The notes below the pieces were generated by a model. That model worked only from the letters and a program-made list of their open reading frames with translations. It was not told where the DNA came from and did no database searches. 64,000 nucleotides of DNA from Rhizobium subbaraonis. Its GTDB lineage: Bacteria > Pseudomonadota > Alphaproteobacteria > Rhizobiales > Rhizobiaceae. Made by a program: the position numbers and the translations under genes. The stretch spans positions 248,001-312,000 of the forward strand of contig NZ_OBQD01000001.1 in the NCBI RefSeq assembly GCF_900220975.1. The letters are read 5' to 3'. This document shows, piece after piece, positions 7,888-18,201 of the stretch (position 1 is the stretch's first letter; every line of letters begins with the position of its first letter).

Positions 7888-8931
7888 ATGAGCATGCGCT
7901 ATCGGATCTTCGGCCGCACCGGCCTTCGCGTTTCGCAGCTGGCGCTGGGCACCGGCAATTTCGGCACCGGCTGGGGCTACGGCGCCGACCGGGAGACGGC
8001 CAGAGCCATCTACGACGGCTACCGCGCGGCCGGCGGCAATTTCATCGATACCGCCGACCAGTACCAGTTCGGCCAGTCCGAAACGCTGACGGGGGAATTC
8101 GTCGCCGCCGACCGCGACGACGTCGTGCTTGCCAGCAAGTTTTCGCTCGGCGACAGCTACGGCGCCGGTCTTCAGCGCACCGGCAACAGCCGCAAGGCGA
8201 TGGTGCAGTCCGTCGAGGCCAGCCTCAAGCGGTTGAACACCGATCGCATCGATCTTCTCTGGGTGCATATGCCCGACGACGTCACCCCGATCGACGAGAT
8301 CGTGCGCGGGCTGGATGATCTCGTCCGTTCCGGCAAGATTCTCTATTCCGGCTTTTCTGATTTCCCCGCCTGGCGGGTTGCTACGGCAGCAACGCTTGCC
8401 GAGTTGCGCGGCTGGGCGCCCGTTTCGGCGCTGCAGGTGGAATACAGCCTGGTCGAGCGTTCCGTCGAACGCGAACTTCTGCCGATGGCCGCCGCCTTCG
8501 GGCTCGGCACGGTCAGCTGGTCGCCGCTCGGCGGCGGGCTTTTGACAGGCAAGTACCGCAAGGGCGAGCAGGGCAGGGCACAGGGGCTGGGCGCCGTCAT
8601 CCATGCCGAGAGCGATGAACGCAAGACCGCCACGGTCGATGCGGTTCTGGCCATTGCCGCGGAGACGGGCCTGCCCGCCGGACAGGTGGCGATCGCCTGG
8701 GTGCTCGCCAAGGGGGCGACGCTGCCGATCATCGGTCCGCGCACCCCCGAACAACTGGCGGACAACCTGGCGGCACTCGATGTGCGCCTGACTGAGGAGC
8801 AGATCGGCAGGCTGGATGCCGCAAGCGACATCGTTCTCGGCTTCCCCTTCGATGTCGTCTCCAAGTCAAGCGGCGTGCTTGCCGGCTCCAGGCCGGAGCT
8901 GATCGACTGGCCGGCGACGCCCGTTCGGTGA
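7888..8931 (+). CDS. aldo/keto reductase
   Basis: 347-residue NAD(P)H-dependent reductase of the AKR superfamily (YajO/Tas-like). The catalytic tetrad is visible: Asp and Tyr in FIDTADQYQFGQSE (~51-64), Lys in VVLASKFSLG (~89), His in DLLWVHMPDD (~127). The C-terminal cofactor loop PIIGPRTPEQLADNLAAL is present. AAGGAA lies ahead of the ATG. Divergent from a TetR regulator with a double operator between them, so expression is probably induced by a compound the regulator senses. The physiological substrate is not predictable from sequence; detoxification of a reactive carbonyl is a guess. Confidence 0.9.
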   Translation: MSMRYRIFGRTGLRVSQLALGTGNFGTGWGYGADRETARAIYDGYRAAGGNFIDTADQYQFGQSETLTGEFVAADRDDVVLASKFSLGDSYGAGLQRTGNSRKAMVQSVEASLKRLNTDRIDLLWVHMPDDVTPIDEIVRGLDDLVRSGKILYSGFSDFPAWRVATAATLAELRGWAPVSALQVEYSLVERSVERELLPMAAAFGLGTVSWSPLGGGLLTGKYRKGEQGRAQGLGAVIHAESDERKTATVDAVLAIAAETGLPAGQVAIAWVLAKGATLPIIGPRTPEQLADNLAALDVRLTEEQIGRLDAASDIVLGFPFDVVSKSSGVLAGSRPELIDWPATPVR

Positions 8932-9090
8932 AGTAAGGTGTTGTGAGGGGCGAGGGGTTAGGGGTGAGGGATGAGGTGTGGCAAAGGCCGGGCTGTTGCC
9001 TCTGCGGCTCGCATTGCCGGCAGCACGTCCATTGCGCTCGCAACCTCATCTCGCCTTGCGGGCACCGCCGTCGCCCCCTGCTGCCTCTCC

Positions 9091-9200
9091 GTCATGCCGG
9101 CCCCGAGCCGGCATCCAGTCGCGCAAGTCCTTGCGCGATATAGCATTTCCCGCTCCGCAGATGCGCCGCCGCTGGATCCCGGATCAGGTCCGGGATGACG
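9091..9200. repeat. mosaic palindromic repeat with three hairpins
   Basis: Within the gene-free stretch 8932-9288. Bounded by GTCATGCCGG and its near mirror CCGGGATGAC, it holds three separate inverted repeats: TGCCGGC/GCCGGCA, GCGCAAG/CTTGCGC and CCCGGA/TCCGGG. This is the form of repetitive extragenic palindromes common in Rhizobiales. The rest of the gap holds nothing I can identify. Confidence 0.75.
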
Positions 9201-9288
9201 GGGAGTTGGGGGGGCGTCATATCGACGTCTTGCCGAAAGCTTGTGCACAGGAAGCCGGCTTTCGGTGGGGACGGCTGTTCCCAGCCGC

Positions 9289-9822
9289 TTACGGCAGCGC
9301 GTCGTAGCCTTCGCCGAAGCCCTTGAGGTCGACCGGGATGCCGATGCCTTCTTCCGGGGTCTGGAAGACGATGAAGGTGGCGGTGGCGCCGGAGCGGAAG
9401 GTCTTGAGCAGTTCGTCCTCAAGCACCACCTCGGCGTAGCAGCCGTCGGAGAAGCAGCGCACGAAGTAGGCGCGGCCGATATCCTTGCCGTCGACATTCA
9501 GTCCAAGCCCGTTGGGCAACAGGACGCCGAGCGGGGCAAGCACGCGCAGGATCTTTGCCTTGCGGTCGGCGGTCTTGAGGATCACCACCGACAGCCCGAC
9601 TTCCGGGCGGTCCTCGGCGATCACATTCTGCATCAGCGCGCACTGTTCGCTCGAAGCGCCTGCAGGCTGGTCGCAGACAATCGACCAGGCGCCGTGGTTC
9701 GCCTTCACGGTGCCCGGCTGCTGCTGGGACTGCGACAGGGCAGGGGTGCTGGTCGCTGCGATGGCGAGCGCCGCCAGCGCGCGGATCATCCTGGCCAGGC
9801 GCGAAGGAGAGCGGGAACTCAT
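9289..9822 (-). CDS. invasion-associated locus B (IalB) family exported protein
   Basis: 177 residues. The start at 9822 gives a signal peptide (MSSRSPSRLARMIRALAAL..., cleavage near ALSQS) and has GAGG 8 bases upstream; the open frame to 9993 adds only a basic, non-signal stretch. The mature domain shows the IalB pattern: HGAWSIVCDQPAG, CALMQNV, VLILKT-like strand, paired cysteines in FVRCFSDGCYAEV, and a C-terminal ..IPVDLKGFGEGYDAL. Periplasmic. IalB proteins were named from Bartonella erythrocyte invasion, but homologues are general in Rhizobiales and their biochemical role is unresolved. Confidence 0.85.
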   Translation of the reverse strand: MSSRSPSRLARMIRALAALAIAATSTPALSQSQQQPGTVKANHGAWSIVCDQPAGASSEQCALMQNVIAEDRPEVGLSVVILKTADRKAKILRVLAPLGVLLPNGLGLNVDGKDIGRAYFVRCFSDGCYAEVVLEDELLKTFRSGATATFIVFQTPEEGIGIPVDLKGFGEGYDALP

Positions 9823-10181
9823 GAAAACCTCGAAATCTCGAATCACACGCGCCATTCTTGAATAGCGAACGTTGAAATGAAAAGCCCTTCGCCGTCTTTT
9901 CCAGTTTATACGGCGGAAATTGGACCGCCGGGACGAAACGTCGCGATCGCGTGGTTCAGTGGCCGAATATTCTGACCGCGCCCGCCGCAGCATTGCTCCG
10001 AGATTGCCGGCCGGCGTTCGCGCGTTCGCGTTTACAAAGAGTTGGACGAAAGTTTGGCTATGTCCCGCCGAGACTTGTCTTTGCGCAAAAATGCCGCATG
10101 AGCAACGGTTCGTGGCTGTTGCGGCAAACCGGAAACTGTGATTTTAAGCAGTCAGCATAGCAGGGATTCTGCGGCAATCGT
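9823..10181. other. gene-free upstream region of the ialB-like and ctaC genes
   Basis: About 360 bp between divergent genes. It should hold the promoters for both directions. I see no convincing coding frame, tRNA or repeat in it. The only clear element is the FNR-type box at its right edge. Confidence 0.5.
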
Positions 10182-10195
10182 TTGATCCCTATCAA
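10182..10195. promoter_or_regulatory. FNR/FixK-type box upstream of ctaC
   Basis: TTGAT-CCCT-ATCAA is an exact match to the FNR/FnrN/FixK consensus TTGAT-N4-ATCAA. It ends only 20 bases before the ctaC start codon and 7 before its ribosome site, a position better suited to repression than activation. Confidence 0.75.
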
Positions 10196-10215
10196 ACGCT
10201 TTGGGGAGATATGTT

Positions 10216-11100
10216 GTGATTAACAAGGCTTTTGCAGCGCTGACGGCGGTATGCTGTCTGCTGTTTGCTTCGGGCGCCTTCGCAGACCAGCCGGTCGATT
10301 GGCAGAAGGGATTGCAGCCCGCGGCAACCTCGATCATGGAAGAGATCCGCTGGTTCGAACAGTACACCCTGTGGTTCATCGTTCCGATCACGCTGTTTGT
10401 TCTTCTCCTCCTGATCATCGTCGTCGTGAAGTTCCGCGAGGGAGCGAATCCGGTTCCTTCAAGGATGAGCCACAACACGGCCATCGAAGTCATCTGGACG
10501 ATCGGTCCGGTAGTGATCCTGCTCCTCCTTGCAGTTCCCTCCTTCCAGCTCCTGACGAAGCAGCTTGCTCCCACCGAGGAGCCCGAACTGACGATCAAGG
10601 CAACCGGCTTTCAGTGGTACTGGGGCTATGAGTACCAGGTCGGCGAAAACCCGCTTTCCTTCGACAGCCTGATGCTGCACGATGCCGACCGCGCTTCTCT
10701 CGGCAAGGAAGACAAGGCCGTCTATCCGCGCCTGCTCGCCGTCGACAACGAAGTCGTCGTTCCCGTCGGCAAGCATGTCCGTCTCCTCGTCACCGGCGCA
10801 GACGTGATCCACGCCTTTGCGATGCCCTCCTTCGGCGTGAAGATCGACGCCGTGCCGGGTCGCATGAACGAGACCTGGTTCAAAGCCGAGCGTGAAGGCC
10901 TCTTCTACGGCCAGTGTTCCGAGCTGTGCGGCAAGGACCATGCCTATATGCCGATCGCTGTTCGCGTCGTCTCGCAGGACAAGTTCGACACCTGGCTTGC
11001 CGCAGCTGCGACCAATATCGGTGAGGCCAACAAGGCTCTGGTAGCGTCCATCGACGGCGAACGGAAATCCGTCGACGTCGCCCAGAACGCCGCGCAGTAA
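10216..11100 (+). CDS. ctaC: cytochrome c oxidase subunit II (aa3 type)
   Basis: Subunit II of the proton-pumping aa3 terminal oxidase; it takes electrons from cytochrome c through the CuA centre. 294 residues from a GTG start at 10216 that has GGGGAG 7 bases upstream (an in-frame TTG at 10201 is inside that leader). A signal peptide (~1-22) is followed by two membrane helices (~50-75, ~92-112) and the periplasmic cupredoxin domain with TGADVIHAF and the CuA ligands in CSELCGKDHAYMP. First gene of the ctaC-ctaD-ctaB-coxF-ctaG-ctaE cluster and preceded by an FNR/FixK box, which fits lower expression when oxygen falls. Confidence 0.97.
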   Translation: MINKAFAALTAVCCLLFASGAFADQPVDWQKGLQPAATSIMEEIRWFEQYTLWFIVPITLFVLLLLIIVVVKFREGANPVPSRMSHNTAIEVIWTIGPVVILLLLAVPSFQLLTKQLAPTEEPELTIKATGFQWYWGYEYQVGENPLSFDSLMLHDADRASLGKEDKAVYPRLLAVDNEVVVPVGKHVRLLVTGADVIHAFAMPSFGVKIDAVPGRMNETWFKAEREGLFYGQCSELCGKDHAYMPIAVRVVSQDKFDTWLAAAATNIGEANKALVASIDGERKSVDVAQNAAQ

Positions 11101-12783
<1,683 letters not shown>

Positions 12784-12799
12784 GATCCATTCGAACATG

Positions 12800-12822
12800 G
12801 AGGCCGCCGGTCTGGCGGCCTC
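12800..12822 (+). other. ctaD-ctaB intergenic hairpin
   Basis: Perfect 9-bp stem GAGGCCGCC (12800-12808) / GGCGGCCTC (12814-12822) with a 5-nt loop and no following T-run. It may attenuate or protect the ctaCD message relative to the assembly genes. Confidence 0.6.
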
Positions 12823-12867
12823 TCATATCAAGGGCCGGATGAGCCGGCCAAGCGAGCGACAGACGAT

Positions 12868-13812
12868 ATGGCAATCATCGATCATCACGAAGCGGCTGCG
12901 GACGGCGGGGATACGCTCCTCTCCGAGGCGACTGCGCGCGATTACTTCGAGCTTCTCAAGCCGCGCGTCATGTCGCTGGTCGTCTTTACCGCCTTTGCCG
13001 GGCTGGTGCTGGCGCCCGGCCACATCAACCCGATCATCGGGGCCATCGCCATCCTCTGCATCGCCGTCGGCGCAGGTGCGTCCGGCGCGCTGAACATGTG
13101 GTACGACGCCGACATCGACGCCGTCATGTCGCGCACCGCAAAGCGTCCCATTCCTTCCGGCCGCGTCAAGCCGCGCGAGGCGCTGGCCTTCGGGCTGACG
13201 CTGTCGGCCTTCTCGGTTGCGATCCTGGGGCTTGCGGTCAACTGGCTCTCGGCCGGGCTTCTGGCCTTCACGATCTTCTTTTACGCCGTCATCTACACGA
13301 TGTGGCTGAAGCGCTCGACGCCGCAAAACATCGTCATCGGCGGTGCTGCCGGCGCGTTCCCGCCGATGATCGGCTGGGCCTGCGTGACCGGCGGCGTCTC
13401 GATCGAAAGCATCGTGCTGTTCCTGATCACCTTCCTCTGGACGCCGGCTCACTTCTGGGCGCTGGCGCTCTTCAAGATGAAGGACTACGCCGACGTCGGC
13501 GTGCCCATGCTGCCGAACGTGGCGGGTGAGAAGACGACCAAGCAGCAGATCCTGATCTACGCCGTTCTGACGGCGGTCATTTCCGTGGTGCCGAGCTGTC
13601 TTGGCTTTGCCAGTATCGCCTACGGCATCTTCGCGGCCGTGATGGGTCTCGTCTTCGTCGCCTATTCCGTCGGCGTGCTGCGCATGCCGGAAAGCGACCG
13701 CGTCATGGTGCCGGCCAAGAAGCTCTTCGCCTATTCGATATTCTACCTCTTCGCCATCTTCTCCGGCCTGATGATCGACCATGCCGTGATGGCGGCAGGA
13801 TGGAGCCTGTAA
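12868..13812 (+). CDS. ctaB: protoheme IX farnesyltransferase (haem O synthase)
   Basis: Membrane prenyltransferase that adds a farnesyl group to haem B to give haem O, precursor of the haem A used by the aa3 oxidase. 314 residues with about nine membrane helices. The first Asp-rich substrate loop is [19 protein letters not shown] (~77-95); the second conserved loop includes [20 protein letters not shown]. Its stop overlaps the ATG of the next small gene by one base, so the genes are translationally linked. Confidence 0.97.
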   Translation: MAIIDHHEAAADGGDTLLSEATARDYFELLKPRVMSLVVFTAFAGLVLAPGHINPIIGAIAILCIAVGAGASGALNMWYDADIDAVMSRTAKRPIPSGRVKPREALAFGLTLSAFSVAILGLAVNWLSAGLLAFTIFFYAVIYTMWLKRSTPQNIVIGGAAGAFPPMIGWACVTGGVSIESIVLFLITFLWTPAHFWALALFKMKDYADVGVPMLPNVAGEKTTKQQILIYAVLTAVISVVPSCLGFASIAYGIFAAVMGLVFVAYSVGVLRMPESDRVMVPAKKLFAYSIFYLFAIFSGLMIDHAVMAAGWSL

Positions 13813-13952
13813 TGGAAACGGTCAGCCTCAGCGAAAAGCAGAAGAAGTCCCGGCGTGGGCGCAACGTCGCACTGGCCGTTGTGCTCGCGGTGCTGGTCGT
13901 CATGTTCTACATCATCACGCTGGTGAAGATCGCCGGCGGGATTGCAGGCTGA
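13812..13952 (+). CDS. CoxF-like small membrane protein of the oxidase cluster
   Basis: 46-residue frame in the gap between ctaB and ctaG. The N-terminus is charged ([18 protein letters not shown]) and is followed by one membrane helix ([18 protein letters not shown]). Start ATG overlaps the ctaB stop as TAATG; ctaG starts 2 bases after its stop, so it sits tightly inside the operon. Size, topology and position match the small CoxF-type proteins found in the same place in other rhizobial cytochrome oxidase clusters. Role in oxidase assembly or stability is inferred from context only. Confidence 0.8.
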   Translation: METVSLSEKQKKSRRGRNVALAVVLAVLVVMFYIITLVKIAGGIAG

Positions 13953-13954
13953 CG

Positions 13955-14560
13955 ATGAGCACGAGTGGAGCCGGAAACGAAGGAAAGCTCGGCAACGGCA
14001 CGATCGTGACCGTGTGCCTCACCTTCGTCATCGCCATGCTCGGCATGGCCTATGCGGCCGTTCCGCTCTACGAGATGTTCTGCAAGGTCACCGGCTACGG
14101 CGGCACCACGCAGCGCGTCGAACAGGCCTCCTCGGTCATCCTCGACAAGAAGATCAAGGTCCGCTTCGATGCCAACACGGCGCCGGGCCTGCCCTGGAGC
14201 TTCCAGCCCGTCCAGCGCGAGATCGAGCTCAGGATCGGCGAGACGGTGCTGGTGAACTACAGGGCGCGCAACGACGCCAGCTTCGAGACCACCGGCCAGG
14301 CGACGTTCAACGTCACCCCGGCGGCGACCGGTGCCTATTTCAACAAGGTCCAGTGCTTCTGCTTTACCGAGACGACGCTGCAGCCGGGCGAGGAAATGGA
14401 GATGCCGGTCCTGTTCTTCATCGATCCGGCGATCGTCGATGCGGTCGAGACGAAGAACGTTCATACGATCACGCTTTCCTACACCTTCTTCCCGCACGAG
14501 AAGACGAAGCCGGTGGCTTCGGCATCCGATGCAGGGGGCGAGGCTTCGAAAAAACTTTAG
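13955..14560 (+). CDS. ctaG: cytochrome c oxidase assembly protein CtaG/Cox11
   Basis: Copper chaperone that delivers copper to the CuB site of subunit I. 201 residues: a short cytoplasmic tail, one membrane helix (~15-38, [24 protein letters not shown]), then a periplasmic immunoglobulin-like domain with the copper-binding motif CFCFTE (~128-133), plus the conserved Cys in the [12 protein letters not shown] segment. Normal family length. Between the 46-residue CoxF-like gene and ctaE. Confidence 0.95.
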   Translation: MSTSGAGNEGKLGNGTIVTVCLTFVIAMLGMAYAAVPLYEMFCKVTGYGGTTQRVEQASSVILDKKIKVRFDANTAPGLPWSFQPVQREIELRIGETVLVNYRARNDASFETTGQATFNVTPAATGAYFNKVQCFCFTETTLQPGEEMEMPVLFFIDPAIVDAVETKNVHTITLSYTFFPHEKTKPVASASDAGGEASKKL

Positions 14561-14621
14561 GAGACACGCGTTTTTCGGCCTGCCGGAGGACGTCAACGGG
14601 AGACATTCGGGGATCACTGAC

Positions 14622-15500
14622 ATGGCGCAAGCGCACCAGAAGAATCACGACTACCACATCATCGATCCGAGCCCCTGGCCACTCTTGTCCTCGGTCGGTG
14701 CATTCGTGCTCGCCATCGGCGGCATCGTCTACATGCGCTATCACGCCGGCAGCTCGTTGAAGCTGTTCGGCATCGAGATGGCAAATCCCTGGATCCTCCT
14801 CATCGGCCTCGTGATCACGCTTTATGCGATGTACGGCTGGTGGGCGGATACGATCAAGGAAGGCGACGAGGGTCACCACACCCGCGTGGTTTCGCTGCAC
14901 CTGCGCTACGGCATGATCATGTTCATCGCCTCCGAGGTGATGTTCTTCGTCGCCTGGTTCTGGGCTTTCTTCGACGCCAGCCTTTTCCCGGGCGAGGCGA
15001 TCCAGGCAACCCGTGTCGAACACACCGGCGGCGTCTGGCCGCCGAAGGGCATCGAGGTTCTCGATCCCTGGCACCTCCCGCTCTACAACACCATCATCCT
15101 GCTTCTGTCGGGCACCTGCGTCACCTGGGCGCACCACGCCATCCTGCACAACGACCGCAAGGGCCTCATCAATGGCCTGACCCTGACCGTTCTGCTTGGC
15201 GTCCTGTTCTCCTTCGTGCAGGCCTATGAGTACGCTCACGCTCCCTTCGCGTTCAAGGATTCCATCTACGGCGCGACCTTCTTCATGGCCACTGGCTTCC
15301 ACGGCTTCCACGTTCTGGTCGGCACGATCTTCCTGCTGGTCTGCCTGATCCGCGCCGCCCGCGGCGCCTTCACGCCGCAGCAGCATTTCGGCCTGGAAGC
15401 TGCCGCCTGGTACTGGCACTTCGTCGACGTCGTCTGGCTGTTCCTCTTCTTCTCCATCTACATCTGGGGTGGCTGGGGTGCGCCGGTCGCCCATATGTGA
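14622..15500 (+). CDS. ctaE: cytochrome c oxidase subunit III
   Basis: Core structural subunit of the aa3 oxidase. 292 residues, seven membrane helices, with the family blocks [37 protein letters not shown] and [14 protein letters not shown], and the C-terminal [20 protein letters not shown]. The ATG at 14622 starts [20 protein letters not shown], the usual rhizobial N-terminus; a longer open frame upstream overlaps ctaG and is not coding. Last gene of the cluster, followed by a textbook terminator. Confidence 0.97.
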   Translation: MAQAHQKNHDYHIIDPSPWPLLSSVGAFVLAIGGIVYMRYHAGSSLKLFGIEMANPWILLIGLVITLYAMYGWWADTIKEGDEGHHTRVVSLHLRYGMIMFIASEVMFFVAWFWAFFDASLFPGEAIQATRVEHTGGVWPPKGIEVLDPWHLPLYNTIILLLSGTCVTWAHHAILHNDRKGLINGLTLTVLLGVLFSFVQAYEYAHAPFAFKDSIYGATFFMATGFHGFHVLVGTIFLLVCLIRAARGAFTPQQHFGLEAAAWYWHFVDVVWLFLFFSIYIWGGWGAPVAHM

Positions 15501-15522
15501 TCTGCCGCAAGCAATACCGAAG

Positions 15523-15548
15523 ACGGCCGCAGAGATGCGGCCGTTTTC
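15523..15548 (+). terminator. Rho-independent terminator of the cta cluster
   Basis: Perfect 9-bp stem ACGGCCGCA / TGCGGCCGT (15523-15531, 15536-15544) around a GAGA tetraloop, followed by TTTTCATTT, 23 bases after the ctaE stop. Confidence 0.9.
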
Positions 15549-15666
15549 ATTTGGGAATGGCTTTGCCGGTCTCCGTGCGATCGGACAGGCAAAGCCTCTG
15601 CGCAGGACGCAGAGACCGCGCCGTGCCCTTGCATTTTGAACGTGCATGGCGTCAGGCTGGGCTAAA

Positions 15667-15769
15667 GCATGTCTCCCGAAAGTTGGAACCGGTATCGGGA
15701 CAAAGGCATGCGAAATGACGAAGGCCTAAAGCGCCACAAGCGAATCTGAAAGATCGCGACGCGCTTTAG
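15667..15769. repeat. Rhizobiaceae intergenic mosaic repeat, copy 1
   Basis: Two nested palindromes: GCATG...TCCCGA...TCGGGA...GCATGC (15667-15711) and CTAAAGCGC...GCGCTTTAG (15726-15769). It shares the 14-mer TCTGAAAGATCGCG (15745-15758) with the element at 18080-18176. The layout resembles the RIME-type intergenic elements of rhizobia. Confidence 0.75.
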
Positions 15770-15796
15770 CGCGACCGGTCGCGTGGACGGAGTGCG

Positions 15797-16183
15797 ATGA
15801 TGAGCGAAGACAAGGCCCTGTACCCGCCGGTTGATCCGTTTTCGACGGGCCTGTGCGGCCATTGCCCCCGCTGCGGGCAGGGCAAGCTGTTCGACGGCTA
15901 CCTCAAGCTGAAGCCGCGCTGTGCCGCCTGCGGGCTGGATTATGCCTTTGCCGAGGCCGGCGACGGCCCGGTCGTCTTCGTGCTTCTGATCGTGGGCTTC
16001 CTTGTCGTCGGTGCAGCTCTCTGGATGGAAGTGAGCTTCAGTCCGCCGATGTGGCTGCACTTCCTGCTGTGGATCCCGCTTGCGATCGGGCTCGGCCTTG
16101 CACTGACGCGGATGCTCAAGGGCGTGCTGGTCGCGCTGCAATACCGCAACAATGCCCGTCCCGGGGAAATCGACCGTGGCTGA
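15797..16183 (+). CDS. DUF983 zinc-ribbon membrane protein
   Basis: 128 residues. The N-terminal half is a zinc ribbon with two CxxC knuckles (CPRCGQGK and CAACGLDYAFAEAGDGP), and the C-terminal half has two membrane helices (~58-78, ~84-106). DUF983 proteins sit beside cytochrome oxidase and SURF1 genes throughout alphaproteobacteria, so a role in oxidase maturation is a reasonable inference, but no activity is established. Its 3' end overlaps the SURF1 gene by 8 bases. Confidence 0.85.
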   Translation: MMSEDKALYPPVDPFSTGLCGHCPRCGQGKLFDGYLKLKPRCAACGLDYAFAEAGDGPVVFVLLIVGFLVVGAALWMEVSFSPPMWLHFLLWIPLAIGLGLALTRMLKGVLVALQYRNNARPGEIDRG

Positions 16184-16916
16184 ACGGGCGGCGATAAAGG
16201 GTGGACGCGGCAGGGCGGTGCTCGCAGGCTGCGCGCTGGTCGCCTGCCTTGCCGTCCTTCTGTCCCTCGGCACCTGGCAGATGCAGCGGCTTGCCTGGAA
16301 GGAGAGACTTCTCGCCGACATGACCGAGCGGCGCCATGCCACACCCGTCGCGATCGAGGCGATCGAGCAGGTGAAGCGGGAAGGGGGCGATATCGAGTAC
16401 CGGCCCGTCACAGTCACGGGCGTTTTTGACCACGGCCGCGAGCGGCACTTCCTCGCAACCTTCAACGGTCAGTCCGGCTATCACGTCTATACGCCGCTGC
16501 AGATGGCGGACGGGCGCTTCGTCTTCGTCAACCGCGGCTTCGTGCCCTTCGACAGGAAGGAGCCGCAGACGCGACGGGAAGGCGAGGTCGAAGGCGTTCA
16601 GGCGATCAGCGGCCTTGCGCGCGACAGCCTTGCCGGCAAGCCGTCCGCGCTCGTCCCCGACAATGATCTGGCCAAGAACATCTTCTACTGGAAGGATCTT
16701 TCGGCGATGGCCTCGAGCGACGGTATCGCGCCCGAAGCACTGGTGCCGTTCTTCGTCGATGCCGGCGCCGCCCCCAATCCCGGCGGCCTGCCGATCGGCG
16801 GTGTCACCCAGTTCGACCTGCCGAACAACCACCTGCAATATGCGATGACGTGGTACGGGCTGGCGCTGGCGTTGGTCGGTGTCAGCGGCCTGTATATCTG
16901 GCGCTCGCGGCGTTGA
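16176..16916 (+). CDS. SURF1 family cytochrome oxidase biogenesis protein
   Basis: Inner-membrane assembly factor that helps insert haem A into subunit I. 246 residues: N-terminal membrane helix (~16-36) followed by the hallmark LGTWQMQRLAWKERLL, a periplasmic domain with EYRPVTVTGVFDH and FVNRGFVPFDRKEP, and the C-terminal helix after NNHLQYAMTWYGLA. A GTG at 16176 with GGGGA 8 bases upstream is preferred; an ATG at 16152 is also in frame but lies inside the DUF983 gene without a ribosome site. Confidence 0.92.
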   Translation: MAERAAIKGGRGRAVLAGCALVACLAVLLSLGTWQMQRLAWKERLLADMTERRHATPVAIEAIEQVKREGGDIEYRPVTVTGVFDHGRERHFLATFNGQSGYHVYTPLQMADGRFVFVNRGFVPFDRKEPQTRREGEVEGVQAISGLARDSLAGKPSALVPDNDLAKNIFYWKDLSAMASSDGIAPEALVPFFVDAGAAPNPGGLPIGGVTQFDLPNNHLQYAMTWYGLALALVGVSGLYIWRSRR

Positions 16917-17055
16917 GCCTGCCCGGCCGCCGGTTGGCGCTTTCATCGACGCCGATTTGTGATAAATGCCGGTGACTTCGCAAAATTGCGATCAGGCGAC
17001 TGGCGGGCACGCCTAAAAGCGCCCAAATGAACTGGACACCGGTGACATCCTGAAC

Positions 17056-18063
17056 ATGGCTTCTTCCACTGCCCTTTCTCCCCTGACGATCCGCCTCTGC
17101 GGCCCGCGCGGTTTCTGCGCAGGCGTCGACCGGGCGATCCAGATCGTCGTCCTGGCGCTGAAGGCCTATGGCGCGCCGGTTTATGTCCGCCACGAGATCG
17201 TGCACAATCGCTACGTCGTGGAAGGGCTCGAGGCCAAGGGGGCGATCTTCGTTGAGGAACTGGACGAGATCCCCGAGGAGCATCGCGCCCAGCCGGTCGT
17301 CTTCTCCGCCCACGGCGTGCCGAAATCGGTGCCGGAGGACGCAGTCGCCCGCAACCTGTTCTATCTCGATGCCACATGTCCGCTGGTCTCCAAGGTCCAC
17401 AAGCAGGCCATGCGCCACCAGAGGCTCGGTCGCCACGTCGTTCTGATCGGCCATGCCGGCCATCCCGAGGTGATCGGCACCATGGGGCAACTGCCGGAAG
17501 GCTCTGTCTCGCTAGTCGAGACCATCGAGGATGCCGATGCCTATGTTCCCGCCGATCCCGACAACCTCGGCTTCGTGACGCAGACGACGCTTTCGGTGGA
17601 CGATACCGCTGGCGTCATCGCGCGCCTGAAGGAGCGGTTCCCAAACCTGACCGCACCGGCGGCCGATTCGATCTGCTACGCCACCACCAACCGCCAGGAA
17701 GCGGTCAAGCAGGCGGCACCCGGCTGTGACCTGTTCCTCGTCGTCGGCGCGCCGAATTCCTCCAATTCCAAGCGGCTCGTCGAGGTGGCGCTCAGGGCAG
17801 GGGCGAAAAAGTCGCTGCTCGTGCAGCGCGCCGCCGAGATCGACTGGAGTGCACTCGACGAAATTCGTACCGTCGGGCTGTCGGCGGGCGCCTCGGCGCC
17901 GGAGGTCATCGTCGACGAAATCATCGAGGCGTTCCGCGCCCGCTACGACACGACGGTTGAACTGGCTGACACCGTGGAGGAGACGGAGAACTTCCTTGTG
18001 AACCGCGAACTGCGCAACATCGAGCTGACGCCGGCCGACATGGCCTTCGTCAACGGGGAATAG
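17056..18063 (+). CDS. ispH: 4-hydroxy-3-methylbut-2-enyl diphosphate reductase
   Basis: Iron-sulfur enzyme for the last step of the MEP pathway, reducing HMBPP to IPP and DMAPP. 335 residues. The three cluster cysteines are in [13 protein letters not shown] (~21), [13 protein letters not shown] (~108) and [13 protein letters not shown] (~208), and the catalytic TNRQE block is intact, as are HGVPKSV and [11 protein letters not shown]. Follows SURF1 by 139 bp; the oxidase, isoprenoid and threonine genes share a strand but the gap suggests a separate promoter. Confidence 0.97.
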   Translation: MASSTALSPLTIRLCGPRGFCAGVDRAIQIVVLALKAYGAPVYVRHEIVHNRYVVEGLEAKGAIFVEELDEIPEEHRAQPVVFSAHGVPKSVPEDAVARNLFYLDATCPLVSKVHKQAMRHQRLGRHVVLIGHAGHPEVIGTMGQLPEGSVSLVETIEDADAYVPADPDNLGFVTQTTLSVDDTAGVIARLKERFPNLTAPAADSICYATTNRQEAVKQAAPGCDLFLVVGAPNSSNSKRLVEVALRAGAKKSLLVQRAAEIDWSALDEIRTVGLSAGASAPEVIVDEIIEAFRARYDTTVELADTVEETENFLVNRELRNIELTPADMAFVNGE

Positions 18064-18079
18064 AATTGGCCGTCACGCA

Positions 18080-18176
18080 CGTCGCGTAAAAGTGCGTTGC
18101 GATTTTGCGCGAAAGCATGTGCGTAGTATCAAGATCCGAAGCGCGGGAAACGATTCTGAAAGATCGCGTCCGTGCA
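18080..18176. repeat. Rhizobiaceae intergenic mosaic repeat, copy 2
   Basis: Fills the ispH-thrB gap. Contains GTCGCGTAAAAGTGCGTTGCG with complementary TTTGCGCGA, then the 14-mer TCTGAAAGATCGCG (18155-18168) shared exactly with copy 1. More degenerate than copy 1. Confidence 0.65.
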
Positions 18177-18201
18177 TGGCCTTCAAGCGTGAGCTAGAGA
18201 T

